Assembly (NCBI GenBank): GCA_003427395.1
Contig: BFEA01000010.1
Span: forward strand, 107,733-135,208
DNA length: 27,476 bases
Direction: 5' to 3'
From: Chara braunii
Lineage: Eukaryota; Streptophyta; Charophyceae; Charales; Characeae
The notes beneath the pieces are model-generated. The model saw nothing but the letters and a program-made list of their open reading frames with translations, did not search any database and had not been told where the DNA came from. The position numbers were made by a program, and so were the translations under genes. Below, in pieces: positions 1 to 9,649 of the stretch (the first letter of the stretch is position 1; the number at the start of each line of letters is the position of its first letter).

Positions 1-480
1 GCAACTGAAACCTGCTGTAAAAAGAAAGCCAGATACTTCCGTATGGCAGGTACCCGTACCAAACCTGTCACTTTTACGCTCCAAAGCCAACCACGACACT
101 GAAAAGCAATTGTATTGTACCAGTTACCAACACAAAAGTCAAACCGCGGTCCAGCTGTTGCTCCCAACACCCAGTTACCATGATTGTTCCGTATCTGTCC
201 CGGATCAGAGTGTCTGGCCGAACCAGAAATAGCCACTTGACCATTCTGAGCTGCCAACACCGAACCTGAAAGTGATATAGTGATGTGTATCATACCGATG
301 TCGGATACCGTCGAAACTGAAAAGCCAAGGTAGTACCGAACCTATTCCGGACCTGAAACAACCATCCCCGAGCCTGTAAAAGAAATGCAGATGCGTGTAC
401 CACTTCGGCGCCGAGCCAATGCCGTATCAATACCGAACCCGAAAAAGATCTAGTCAGAAGAGGAATAAATAAATAATCCG
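1..480. repeat. Degenerate short-motif repeat region
   Basis: No gene is recognised. A loose motif close to CCGAACCTGAAA recurs many times with substitutions, for example near positions 262, 317, 335, 350, 371 and 436. The intervals are irregular. This reads as an old, decayed minisatellite. Translations in either direction are broken by stops. Confidence 0.3.
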
Positions 481-539
481 GGGTTGGATCCGACCTCGAA
501 AAATTTGAGCAAATATCCGTCGATCATTCAATAATCGTG

Positions 540-885
540 GTTTTTCTTCCCTTTTATCATTTTTATTTATTTTTCTTATTTCTTAATTCCATTATCGAAA
601 ATAATGAAAATAAAAGCAATCTTGTCAAAATTAAATTCCGGTTGACTTCAATTAAACAACGAAAATTCTTTGTTTTTTTTTCTTTTGTTGCTTTTGATTC
701 TTTTTCATGTTTTTAATTTTATTATCAGAAATATCGATAATTGAGGGCGACCCAATTAAAAATTAAATGCCGAAGAATTCAAATAAGTTAAAGAATATTC
801 AATTTTTCTCTTCCCTTCTACTGTTTTATCTCTTTTTTCTTATTTTTAATTTTAATATTAGAACTAGCGACATTCGAGGGATCAT
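540..885. repeat. AT-rich block with three diverged tandem copies
   Basis: A strongly T-rich + strand in which a phrase resembling TTCTTATTTTTAATTTTAAT followed by an ATTAGAA/ATCGAAA-like end appears about three times, near 575, 705 and 837. The spacing is roughly 130 bp. The copies are diverged. No coding potential was seen. Confidence 0.35.
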
Positions 886-1209
886 TCCCACAATAATTGT
901 TCACTTGTAAAGGGGCTACGCCTAGACCTACTCTCATTTTGCCGTCCCGTGGTTAGCCATTTCGGAAACAGGCTTGGAATGAGCGGAAAAGAGATAGACC
1001 TCAGCGCCGTGAAAAAGATAGCCCCTCTCGTCAATTTCTAGGGCTAGTCTCAGCAGTCGTCATATCTAATTTTAGGGGTGCTCGGGGTACCCCTAATTTT
1101 CCCGAACCGGTCGAACAAAAGTCCCGGCCGATCCCCTTTCAGACAATTTTTCTAAGTGTCAATCTGTCGGTATTAGGGCGACCGCCTGCCCTTCGGTCGC
1201 CCGACACCG
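886..1209. other. Unassigned flank with two stem-loops
   Basis: No gene is recognised. Two perfect inverted repeats are visible. TTAGGGGT (1072-1079) pairs with ACCCCTAA (1089-1096). GGGCGACCG (1176-1184) pairs with CGGTCGCCC (1194-1202). The second lies just before the point where similarity to the other LTR begins. What the hairpins do, if anything, is unknown. Confidence 0.35.
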
Positions 1210-1907
1210 GGCCAAACACAGGCCACAGGCAGTTATGCACATGCAACCACCTCAGACCCAGGGCCTGCTTTCGTTTGTGACTGGGCCTCAGGCTACCGGG
1301 GCCTACTGGAAGCTTCCTCGGACTGGACGTAGGCAGCCACTTCGATAGAGCAAAGAGCCTGCCTCCTCGTTCGGCATTCGGGTGCTGGCTGCATGTTGCG
1401 CAAGCGCTGCTGCTGCGCTATTTGCTGGCTGGCACTCATGCTCTCACGGGCGAGCAGGGAAGGGGCGGGTAGCCATAGCCGAGCTGCTCCGCTGTGAGCT
1501 GGGTGCAGTGCAAGGTGGTCCTTGCGTGCTAGTGGCATCTGTGAGTTGGGGAACGAGGTTGTGAGTGTAGCGCGAGACATACCTGGTGCTGGAAGCGTGC
1601 AACAATGGTCGCCATATGCTCGTACTTTGGGGATGTTGTTGAGGTCATCTTTCAGCTTCGTAGTATAGGCTAGATCGGATCTGCCACATGTAGTCTGGGC
1701 GCCGAGCGCCAGATAGGATATCAACTCTGGTTCTTTGTTGATGATGATGGGACTATTTAAGCATTGTCAATAACGAACTCTTGGTGTGTTCTTGTTTGGT
1801 GAATCTCGTGATGCAATTCTGTTGTTGGTTCGAGGTCAAGACTATCTGGACTAATATGTATGATGTTGTTTGATTGCTGAAGTTCACTATTGCTCGTCTT
1901 CCTTGCA
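1210..1907 (+). repeat. Left (5') LTR of gypsy element
   Basis: Similarity to 8993-9643 runs from GCCAAACACAGG to the shared end CTTCCTTGCA. The left copy carries extra bases near 1338-1370 and 1397-1420 that the right copy lacks. It should hold the element's promoter, but no convincing TATA box was picked out. If the right LTR really begins at 8767, this copy lacks about the first 227 bp. Confidence 0.8.
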
Positions 1908-1910
1908 ATT

Positions 1911-1922
1911 TCGTATCGGAGT
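1911..1922 (+). promoter_or_regulatory. Probable tRNA-iMet-like primer binding site
   Basis: TCGTATCGGAGT begins three bases after the LTR end CCTTGCA. It matches the common Ty3/gypsy primer site TGGTATCAGAGC at nine of twelve positions, and the intervening ATT is typical of plant elements. The mismatches fit decay. The assignment rests on position and partial match. Confidence 0.55.
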
Positions 1923-3110
1923 TGTGGTACGATTGCGCTCATCTGGCGCTTGTCTTCTGCCTAATGCGGTACATACATGCGGTCTGCTGGGCGAGTTTGG
2001 CCGTAAGTGGTGTGTAGCGAGGAGGGTGGAGACGAGCGTATAGGCGACCAGGAGTTGAGGGGATCGCCAGGAAGGCTACGTGGGGTGAAATGTGGTCTGA
2101 ACAGTGTGATGAGAACTATCTAATGTGCGATTGATGTTGAGGTGGAACGACGAGATAATGCTGGTTGTGCCGATGGAGTGACTGGTCATCGCAATCGCCA
2201 TTTCGTCATCTGGTGAGATTATCTATGTGGTTGGGGGCAGCTAATTGAGGTACGTTGCTCTTAACCTTATCTTCCCTCTCCGACACTTCTTACCGTGAGG
2301 TTGTGTGTTCCTTCTTGAGAGTCGTCTCATCGTGAGGTCACGGACGAGCAATGTTCACGTGGAGCATCTAGGTGGAAATGGGCGAAGCTTTCTGAAGGGC
2401 CCTGGACGAAGCACTGGGTCACGGTCACCATGCCAACCCACAGGGAGTAGAGCACGCATGCCTTGCTGCTTGTCCTTTGTTCAGCTTGCTGCACTGTTAG
2501 ATGGGTACTACTGGGCAGGCCAGCCCTACAGGAAAGACGAGCTCCCGGCGTCTATAAATAAACACGGGAAGGGGATATCACTGGCTGTGATCGTCGTCCT
2601 GCTGGGACGTAAAATAATTCATGATGTCACTTGGGGGCGGACGTTAAAATGCCTTTGGATCAGCCAGTGATGTAAGGCTCGCAGCACGCCGAGGATAAAT
2701 ATACGTGCAAGGCTGGCCGACTCAATGGATACTCGGGCACAGGGGTGGGCCGGACACACACCTTTAGACACGTGACGCTCTCCAGATTGCTCAGGGACGT
2801 TGACGTCAAGAGATACTCAGGGGAACAAGTTCGAGAAAATTCCATGCTGTCGTATCCACACAAGTGATTCTATTTTTATGTTTTTGACATCTGACAGACA
2901 GCATTAGTTAGAACTGTTTATTGTTCCTGGTGCTTCTGTTTACCGACTAGTCAGACTAAAAATAGTTTCAGTCGTAGGAATTTGACTGACCTGTTGACCT
3001 AAAGTGATATCTGTTCCAAAATAGCCACCAATTAATTAGTTGGTTTGTGCACTATGTTGCGGTAGGCATCTTGTATGATCTAGTGTAGACAGTGCACATT
3101 GGTGCAGCCC
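1923..3110 (+). other. Long untranslated leader of gypsy element
   Basis: About 1.2 kb between the primer site and the gag ATG, with no recognised protein. Open frames here start at non-ATG codons or look random. A TATA-like TATAAATA lies at 2553-2560 and could be chance. The length is unusual but not unique for plant Ty3/gypsy leaders; part of it may be an unrecognised insertion. Confidence 0.5.
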
Positions 3111-5099
3111 ATGAGCGACGAGGAGGACACCGGAGAGGACGACCGGAGGATATTGTGATCAGGTAGACCCCCGATAGCCCACGTGTCCTTAGGACCGGAC
3201 GGTGATAGGATCTTGTTCCGCCGGCTTAGGGAGAGGCAGCAGCAGCAGAGGAGGGCTAGAGCAGCCGAGGCCAGCAGGACTTTAATTAGCGAGGCTGGTG
3301 CTACAGCAGCCATGGCTACTTCCGCCATGGTCACTTCTGCGCAGCCGACTTCCCAAGCCAGCAGTTCAGGTGCCGTCGGGTCAACGGTCGCGCAGACCGT
3401 GAGTCGGTCCAGGGGCGTTATGGCAAGCCAGGCAGCAGTGTCGACTCCAGAGGATGTCGCCATCCAGCAGGCAACCCTGCAGGAGGCACAGCTACAGCGG
3501 GCATTAGGAGAGATAAAAGCGGAGAAGGAGAAGATGATCAGAAGAAGAGCCAGGATGCAGCGGAGAGGGGCAGACATTGAGGAGTTCGAGACGATGGACC
3601 TAACGCACATGGATGATGATGCGAAGGTAGTAATGAGGGCCCTGCTAGGAGTAATAGAGATGCAGGAGCATCAGACTACCATCCTTCAGGACATCCAACA
3701 AAGCCTAGCCGTTTTGGCAGGCCGTGCTCAGGCAGCACCATCACCTGCCGGGCCAAGTGCCTGGCCCGTGCCATATCCTCCTTTTTATGTCCCACCGATG
3801 ACAGGGGTATCCCCATATGTAGCCCCGTCAACGGTTGCTATCGGTTCCCTGGGCATGCCGCTGTCAGGAGGGGTAACAGCAGGGAGTAGTTTGCAGGTTC
3901 CTGTACAAACAATGTTTACCCAAAGACCGTCGCAGGTTGCAGTCACCAAGCAGCATGCTGTCTCGCAGTTTGTGCAGCCTCAGGGCACGCAGCCCCAGCA
4001 GCTAGCACAGCAACCTGTGTCACCGGGTCCACAACCCGGAGTGGTGCAGGGACCGGGACAAACTTAGTGGGTTCCAAAGACGACCATCGCCGCTCCCAAA
4101 CCTTTTACAGAGGATAAGAGGGGCGAAGACCTCAACACGTGGTTGAGAGCAGTGACGATCTACGTCAGGTGTAAACTCACCTTGCCACACGAAGAAGTGT
4201 TTGTGGCTGCTTCCTACCTAGAGGGTAGTGCAGCAAGATGGTTGAGTCGTTTAGTACAACTGCAGGGATATGGTCATGACTTCCGCGCTTGGGCGGCCTC
4301 ACAGAAATTGGAGGACTTCTTGAAGATGGTGGAAGAAAGGTGGCATGATCCTCAGGAGGCCCAAAAGGTCACTGATGCGATCCTGACACTGCACACGAGG
4401 CAGTTTAAGTCCGTAAGGGAAGCCACCGACGTTGTTGAGCGTCTGATCTGTGTCCCAGGGGTGCGCTATGACCCCCAGGTCCTGCTGACTTCGTACTTGA
4501 GATGTTTTTCTCAGCCTCTCAGGAACCAGTTGGCAAAAGAGGCCAATATCAATATGCACAACTTTCCTTCGTTCAGTAAGGTGGCCCTAGACCTTGAAGA
4601 TAAGATAGGGCATGGACAGGCACCCACTACGGATGGGAGGAAGAAGACACTGCCTCCTAACTGGAAGGCGAAAGGTCGCTTGATGTTTGTCGACAACGAT
4701 GGTTCAACCATCGAGTTGGACGGCAACTTCCAGGAAGGAGTAGGTTAAGAGGCAGGCAGCATAGATGCTTCAGAGGGTGGAGTAGTCGCTGCCATATCTC
4801 AAAAAGGAAAGGCGACCTGTAGACGCCGCGGAGGCTCCCGGTCTAGGAGTCAAGTTGACCCCAATGCTCCTCCATGGGAGAGAGCGGGTCTTACAGAGGA
4901 CGTGTGGAGAGACCGTTACTCACGGCAGGCCTGTATTCGTTGTGGTCAATATGGCCACAGCCAATTCAAGTGTCGCAACAAGAAAGTGACAGAAAAGATC
5001 CCGCCTACGATGGGGCAGGTATTGGGATCCTCTCAACCCGTTGGTAGCAGTGTTGCCAATTCTTCAAGCAGTGCTCCGGAAAACACGTCGGGCCAGTAG
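3111..5099 (+). pseudogene. gag: gag (capsid/nucleocapsid), three internal stops
   Basis: Codes for the retrotransposon structural protein. ATG at 3111 opens a frame that stays in register to the TAG at 5097, broken by TGA 3156, TAG 4065 and TAA 4746. The N-terminal part is Q/A/R-rich (RERQQQQRRARAAEAS) with a likely coiled coil around the EKEKMIRRRARMQRR stretch, then a P/Q-rich linker. From about 4070 comes a retrotransposon capsid-like domain (LNTWLRAV, GSAARWLSRL). Near 4932-4973 lies a CCHC zinc knuckle, CIRCGQYGHSQFKC, for RNA packaging. I chose ATG 3111 because it is the first ATG in the frame and the acidic MSDEEDTGEDD start is plausible. Confidence 0.85.
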
Positions 5100-5657
5100 G
5101 AATAGTAGCTGTTCCTGCTAGGGTCGAGGTGGTGCAGACACCTTCACCATCTCGAGAGCTGGCCCAAGCTACTGACTCCAGCGTCGTCCCGCAAGCACAT
5201 TCAAACCCATAGAGCCTCTGTTCGATGAATGTGTTTGAGTCCTAAGAGGAGCTAGAGGTGGGGTGGTCTAGATCAGACCCGCTAGCTTTTTGAACGGCTA
5301 TAGTCAAAGCCCCTAAGGGTGAGATGTTCATCAACAAGGCTGTCATTGGCGGCCACAAGGTCGGGGCCTACTATGACACTTGCTCAACTAGGAACTTTTA
5401 GTCGCGTGTGCGTTGAGAGGCTGCGTTTACACGGGCAAGTGCAGCGCCTAAGTCGACCCGTGGAGTCGACCTGTGCCAACAAAGAGTGCATGGTAGTCAA
5501 CGACTACCTCCAAAATGTGGAGTGTGTTTTCCCGTACGCGGGAGGGGACTTGAGACATCGTGTTTCGTTCCTAGTGAGTGACGAACTCCCCATGGATATG
5601 TTGTTAGGTATGTACTACCTCTCTGTGGCACAACCCCAGTTTGACTGAGACCGAAAA
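5100..5657 (+). pseudogene. Aspartic protease region, frameshifted
   Basis: This is where a retropepsin should cut the polyprotein. The usual D-T-G active site appears as D-T-C at 5375-5383 after EMFINKAVIGGHKVG, in a frame offset from gag. That frame soon hits TAG near 5399. The gag/pol frame resumes with VCVERLRLHGQ, and a later part reads LPMDMLLGMYYL, matching the hydrophobic-glycine element near the C-terminus of retropepsins. Two compensating frameshifts, the lost active-site glycine and the TGA at 5646 (probably a former Trp codon before DRKVVKH) make it inactive. Confidence 0.75.
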
Positions 5658-7853
5658 GTGGTTAAACACACTTTGCCAGGTGGAGGGACCGCCAGATTAC
5701 ACAAGTTCAAAGCTAATAGTCTGATTGAGTCCTACGGGTGCATGTGTGCGGCCGCCTTCTATAATTATTATAAACAAAATCAAGAGGAGGGTATGTACTT
5801 AGTTTATGTCACCGCTGCAGGCCCGGTGAAAATGCCGCCGGAGATAGAGGGAGTAGTTGCTAAGTACCCTGATCTATTTGAAGAGCCAACAGGGGTTGTT
5901 GAGAGGGAGGTCGTCCACGCGATAGAGATTATCCCAGGGTCTAGTATTCCGAGGGGTAGGATCTATCAGATGTCTCCAGGCGAGCTTGACGAGCTTCGCC
6001 GCCAACTCAAGGAACTCGTAGAGAAGGGTTGGATCCGGTCGAGTGTCTCTCCTTATGGGTCTCCAGTTCTATTCGTGCCTAAGAAGGAGGGCACTCTTAG
6101 GATGTGCATTTACTATAGGGGCCTCAATGCCATCACTGTAAAGAACAGAGAGCCCCTACCGTGCATCGACGATCTGCTAGATAGAGTGCAAGGGTGTCGG
6201 TACTTCAGTAAAATAGATCTGAAATCCGGGTACCATCAGATTGCAATCCGGCCCGAGGATCAACACAAAACCGCCTTTCAGACGAGGTACGGTCTGTACG
6301 AGTTTGTGGTGATGCCATTCGGCCTGTGCAATGCTCCTGGCACCTTTCAGCACGCTATGAATCAGATATTCCATGACTACTTAGATAAGTTTGTCATCGT
6401 GTACCTCGATGGCATACTTATTTTTAGTAAGATTGTCGAGGAGCACGTGGCACATTTGGACAAAGTCCTCAGCCTCCTGCGACAGCACAAGTTCAAGATC
6501 AACGGCGAGAAGTGCGAGGTTGGCCGCACCCGTGTCTTGTACTTGGGTCATGAGATTTCCGCGAAAGAGTTGAAGCCCGATGACGCGAAGGTGGCCAGCA
6601 TTCGTTATTGGTCACGTCCTCAGTCTGTGACTGAGATGAGATCTTTCTTAGGAATGACAGGCTACTATAGGACTTTTGTTAAGAACTACAGCATAGTGGC
6701 TGCTCCTTTGACTGATCTGACCCGCCTTGACACCCCATGGGAGTGGACAGACGAGTGCAAGGCTGCTTTCAGACATCTGAAGCATGGGTTGACGCACTAC
6801 GAGGTCTTGAAACTTCTTCATCCTGACAAGCCGTTCATGATCACCACGGATGCCAGCCAATATGGCGTTGGCGGCGTGCTCGCGCAACAGAAGGGGCCAA
6901 AGTTAAGGCCAGTCGAGTACATGTCGAAAAAAATGTCGTCTCAGAAGTTGGCAAAGTCCACCTACGAGAAGGAACTCTACGCCGTGTACAAGGCTCTGAC
7001 CCATTGGAGACACTATCTCCTTGGGAGATTCCTCATCCTCAGGACTGATCATCAGACCCTAAGATGGATGAGAACTCAGCCCGTACTTTTTGATGCTCTG
7101 AAGCGGTGGATTGAAGTCATTGAGCAGTATGACTTCGACCCCCAGTATCTCAAAGGGGAGTACAACAAGGTGGTTGATGCCTTGTCGCGTAGACCTCACT
7201 TTTCAGGTGCGCTGATTACTGAGTTCGATCTCACGGACGATGTTACTCGCTCCTTGGTGGAAGCCTATCGCAAGGACCAGTTCATGTCTGAGATCATACG
7301 CAGACTTCAGTCACAGGACAAGAAGACCTCTGCCGAGTTTGAGTTGGTCAATGGCTTCCTGTTCCTTGAGAAGGCAGGGAATAAACGATTGTGTGTTCCC
7401 AATAGCGAGTCTTTGCGTAGTTTGTTTTTAGGAGAGTGTCATGATGCCACCGGCCATTTTCGGTATAAGAAGACCGCAGCCAACTTGCTGCAACGGTTCT
7501 GGTGGCCCACGATGATGCGAGATGCCCAACTTTACGTGGAGACTTGTCAAGTTTGTCAACGGGACAAGCCACGTACTCAAGCTCCTCTTGGGCTTCTCAA
7601 GCCCCTTCCGATTCCGGAACGGCCTGGTGAGAGTCTATCCATGGATTTCATGGATACTCTAATCACCAGCAAGAGTGGGATGCGTCACATCTTCGTCATC
7701 GTGGATAGGTTTAGTAAGTATGCTAGAGTAGTAGCCATGCTGGAAACAGCGAAGACGGAGTACGTGATCGGAATGTTCAAAGAAAACTGGGTTAGAGACT
7801 TTGGTTTACCAAAGTCCATTGTCAGTGACAGGGATGTAAGATTTACCAGCTAG
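5649..7853 (+). pseudogene. pol: pol: reverse transcriptase, RNase H, integrase N-part
   Basis: One open stretch continuing the gag frame. RT motifs appear in order: LRQLKELVEKGWIRSS, SPVLFVPKK, then YFSKIDLKSGYHQI with the first catalytic Asp, then FVVMPFGLCNAPGTFQ. The catalytic box reads VYLDGILIF at 6399-6425 instead of YLDD; Gly replaces the second Asp at codon 6411-6413. RMCIYYRGLN also departs from the usual CIDYR. RNase H follows (TTDASQYGVGGVL, YEKEL, RTDHQTL, VVDALSRR) with its acidic residues present. Integrase begins with an HHCC finger (CHDATGH, then CQVCQ) and SMDFMD with the first core Asp. TAG at 7851 ends the frame after SDRDVRFTS, the second Asp region. Active-site loss and stops indicate a dead copy. 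Confidence 0.93.
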
Positions 7854-8228
7854 TTGTGGAAGGTCGCTGCTGCAGAGCAGAGCACTCAGTTGCAAATGAC
7901 TTTTGGGAATCACCCAGAGGCCAACGGCCAGGCCGAGCAACTGAACCGCTCTGTTAAACACCTGTTGAGGCATTACAGCAAGCCCAACCAGGTGGACTTG
8001 GATGAGAAGCTTGCACTCATCGCCAGTCTGTATAACAATGCGGTACACGGTGCCACTGGGGTGAGCCCAAACAGTTTACTACTGACTTTCAAGCCTAGAT
8101 TACCCCTTGACTTTCTCCTTCATGAGAATCAATCAACTGCTGCACCGGGTACTTTAGAGTTTGCCTACAGATATGAACAGAAAATGCAGCAGGCGGTAGA
8201 GCCATACAAAAGGCACGGGCAGCAATGA
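7854..8228 (+). pseudogene. pol: Integrase core, C-terminal half
   Basis: Continues the integrase in the same frame directly after TAG 7851-7853. GNHPEANGQAEQLNRS supplies the Glu of the D,D-35-E core. LIASLYNNAVHGATGVSP is the conserved helix after the core. The frame ends with TGA at 8226-8228, where the reading frame shifts by one into the next segment. Confidence 0.85.
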
Positions 8229-8617
8229 TAAAGTTTGAAAATAGACACCGCCCGCATTTTACATTTCAGGTTGGGGATAGAGTCTGGGTTAAGTCTTCAG
8301 ACCTGGGACAGGAGTACGGGATCTCTTGCAAACTCATGCCCCAGTACTTTGGACCTTGGGAAGTCTTGGACATCGTCGGTACAGATCCGGATGGGCCATC
8401 TTATGTTATCCGAATCCTTGGTCATCTCCGCACTTACCCTGTCTTTCACGCCTCCAAGCTAGCACCTTTCAAAGAGACTGATCAATTTTCATCTCGTCGC
8501 TCAATGCTGCCCCCAACCATGGACGGAGAGGTGGACATTGATGACATCGTCGATCACAGCGAGCTGCCAGTATCAAGACCAGCAGGCAGGGGACGACCTC
8601 CGAAACCGAAACTGTAG
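8225..8617 (+). pseudogene. pol: Integrase C-terminal domain with chromodomain-like tail
   Basis: Begins IKFENRHRPHFTFQVGDRVW, the DNA-binding domain that follows the catalytic core in Ty3/gypsy integrases. It continues through LGHLRTYPVFHASKLAPF to a tail reading DGEVDIDDIVDHSELP, in the place and style of a chromodomain start. The usual aromatic cage is not clear. TAG at 8615 interrupts; the same frame then reads YRVRFRHHTDPKEDR, so the tail once continued. The frame differs from the preceding segment, so a single-base indel near 8225 separates them. The chromovirus assignment is moderate. Confidence 0.78.
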
Positions 8618-8753
8618 TACCGCGTTCGGTTCCGGCATCACACTGATCCGAAGGAGGACCGCTCCTCAAGTTGTTACCCAATATGAGAGATCTCTGTAGA
8701 AGGGAAAGCGCCCCATGGTTGAAGACTGAGCTTCTCAAAGGACTGTGGAAGCT

Positions 8754-8766
8754 AAGGAGGAGGGAA
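8754..8766 (+). promoter_or_regulatory. Candidate polypurine tract
   Basis: AAGGAGGAGGGAA sits about 140 bp after the end of pol and directly before TGTGAGG, a normal LTR start. It would prime plus-strand DNA synthesis. A weaker alternative, GAAGGAGGA near 8962-8971, lies about 20 bp from the other possible LTR start at 8993. Confidence 0.55.
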
Positions 8767-9643
8767 TGTGAGGCCACTGCCTCTATGAGCCCCATAAGGC
8801 CCCATTTTTGCAGCCCATCGGCCGCCCTAAGTGAAGGCAGGCTCGACGAGGCCCTCAGGGCCCTTTTCTGGCCACCACGCAACTCAGGGAAATTCAGGCA
8901 GTTGCGCGCCGCCAGTTGGTTGAGCGAACCCAGGCCCTGGGCCGCCTGTGTGAATGTATGTGAAGGAGGACTTGGGCTAGATACGGGTACCATGCCAAAC
9001 ACAGGCCACAAGCAGTTGGGCACATGCAACCACCTCAGACCCAGGGCCTGCTTTCGTTCGTGACTGGGCCTCAGGCTACCGGGGCCTACTGGAAGCTTCC
9101 TCGGACTGGACGCAGGCAGGCCTAATTCGGCATTCGGGTGCTGGCTGCATGCTGCACTATTTGCTGGCTGGCACTCACGCTCTCACGGGCGAGCAGGGAA
9201 GGAGCGGGCAGCCATAGCCGAGCTGCTCCGCTGTGAGCTGGGTGCAGGGCAGGGTGGTCCTTGGGTGCTAGTGGCATCTGTGAGTTGGGGAACGAGGTTG
9301 TGAGTGTAGCGCGAGACATACCTGGTGCTGGAAGCGTGAGACATTGGTCGCCATATGCTCGTACTTCGGGGATGCTGTTAAGGTCATCTTTCAGCTTCGT
9401 AGTATAGGCTAGATCGGATCTGCCACATGTAGTCTGGGCGCCGAGCGCCAGATAGGATATCAACTCTGGTTCTTCGTTGATGATGGGACTATTTCAGCAT
9501 TGTCAATTATGAACTCTTGGTGTGTTCTTATTTGGTGAATCTCGTGATGCAATTCTGCTGTTGGTTCGAGGTCAAGACTATCTGGACTCATATGTATGAT
9601 GCTGTTTGATTGCTGAAGTTCGCTATTGCTCATCTTCCTTGCA
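8767..9643 (+). repeat. Right (3') LTR of gypsy element
   Basis: The end is well fixed: it shares CTTCCTTGCA with the left LTR, then the sequence turns A-rich. The start is uncertain. TGTGAGG at 8767 follows the best purine tract, but similarity to the left LTR begins only at TGCCAAACAC (8993). Either the LTR is 877 bp and the left copy is truncated, or it is 651 bp and 8767-8992 is internal sequence. Both readings begin with TG and end with CA. Confidence 0.75.
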
Positions 9644-9649
9644 CGTTGG

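Larger units (their letters stand above)
1210..9643 (+). mobile_element. Decayed Ty3/gypsy (chromovirus-like) LTR retrotransposon
   Basis: Two related direct repeats flank gag, protease, RT, RNase H and integrase in the Ty3/gypsy order (integrase last). A probable primer site follows the left LTR and a purine tract precedes the right one. Gag to integrase share one frame (ATG 3111), suggesting one original polyprotein. The frame now carries stops at 3156, 4065, 4746, 5646 and 7851. There are frameshifts in protease and near 8225, and YLDG replaces YLDD, so the element cannot move by itself. Over the first ~126 aligned LTR bases I count about five differences, so the insertion is not recent. 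No matching target duplication was seen (CACCG at left, CGTTG at right). Confidence 0.9.

Noticed and set aside
1293-1724. Minus-strand frame also present at 9122-9463 with similar protein.
   Set aside because: Both lie in the two gypsy LTRs, so the similarity comes from the repeat. No domain or codon bias supports a gene.
3080-3610. Minus-strand frame of 176 codons.
   Set aside because: It is antisense to gag, whose zinc knuckle and frame continuity establish the + strand as coding.
8469-9029. Minus-strand frame of 186 codons over the end of pol and the 3' LTR.
   Set aside because: It overlaps integrase and LTR sequence and has no recognisable motif.
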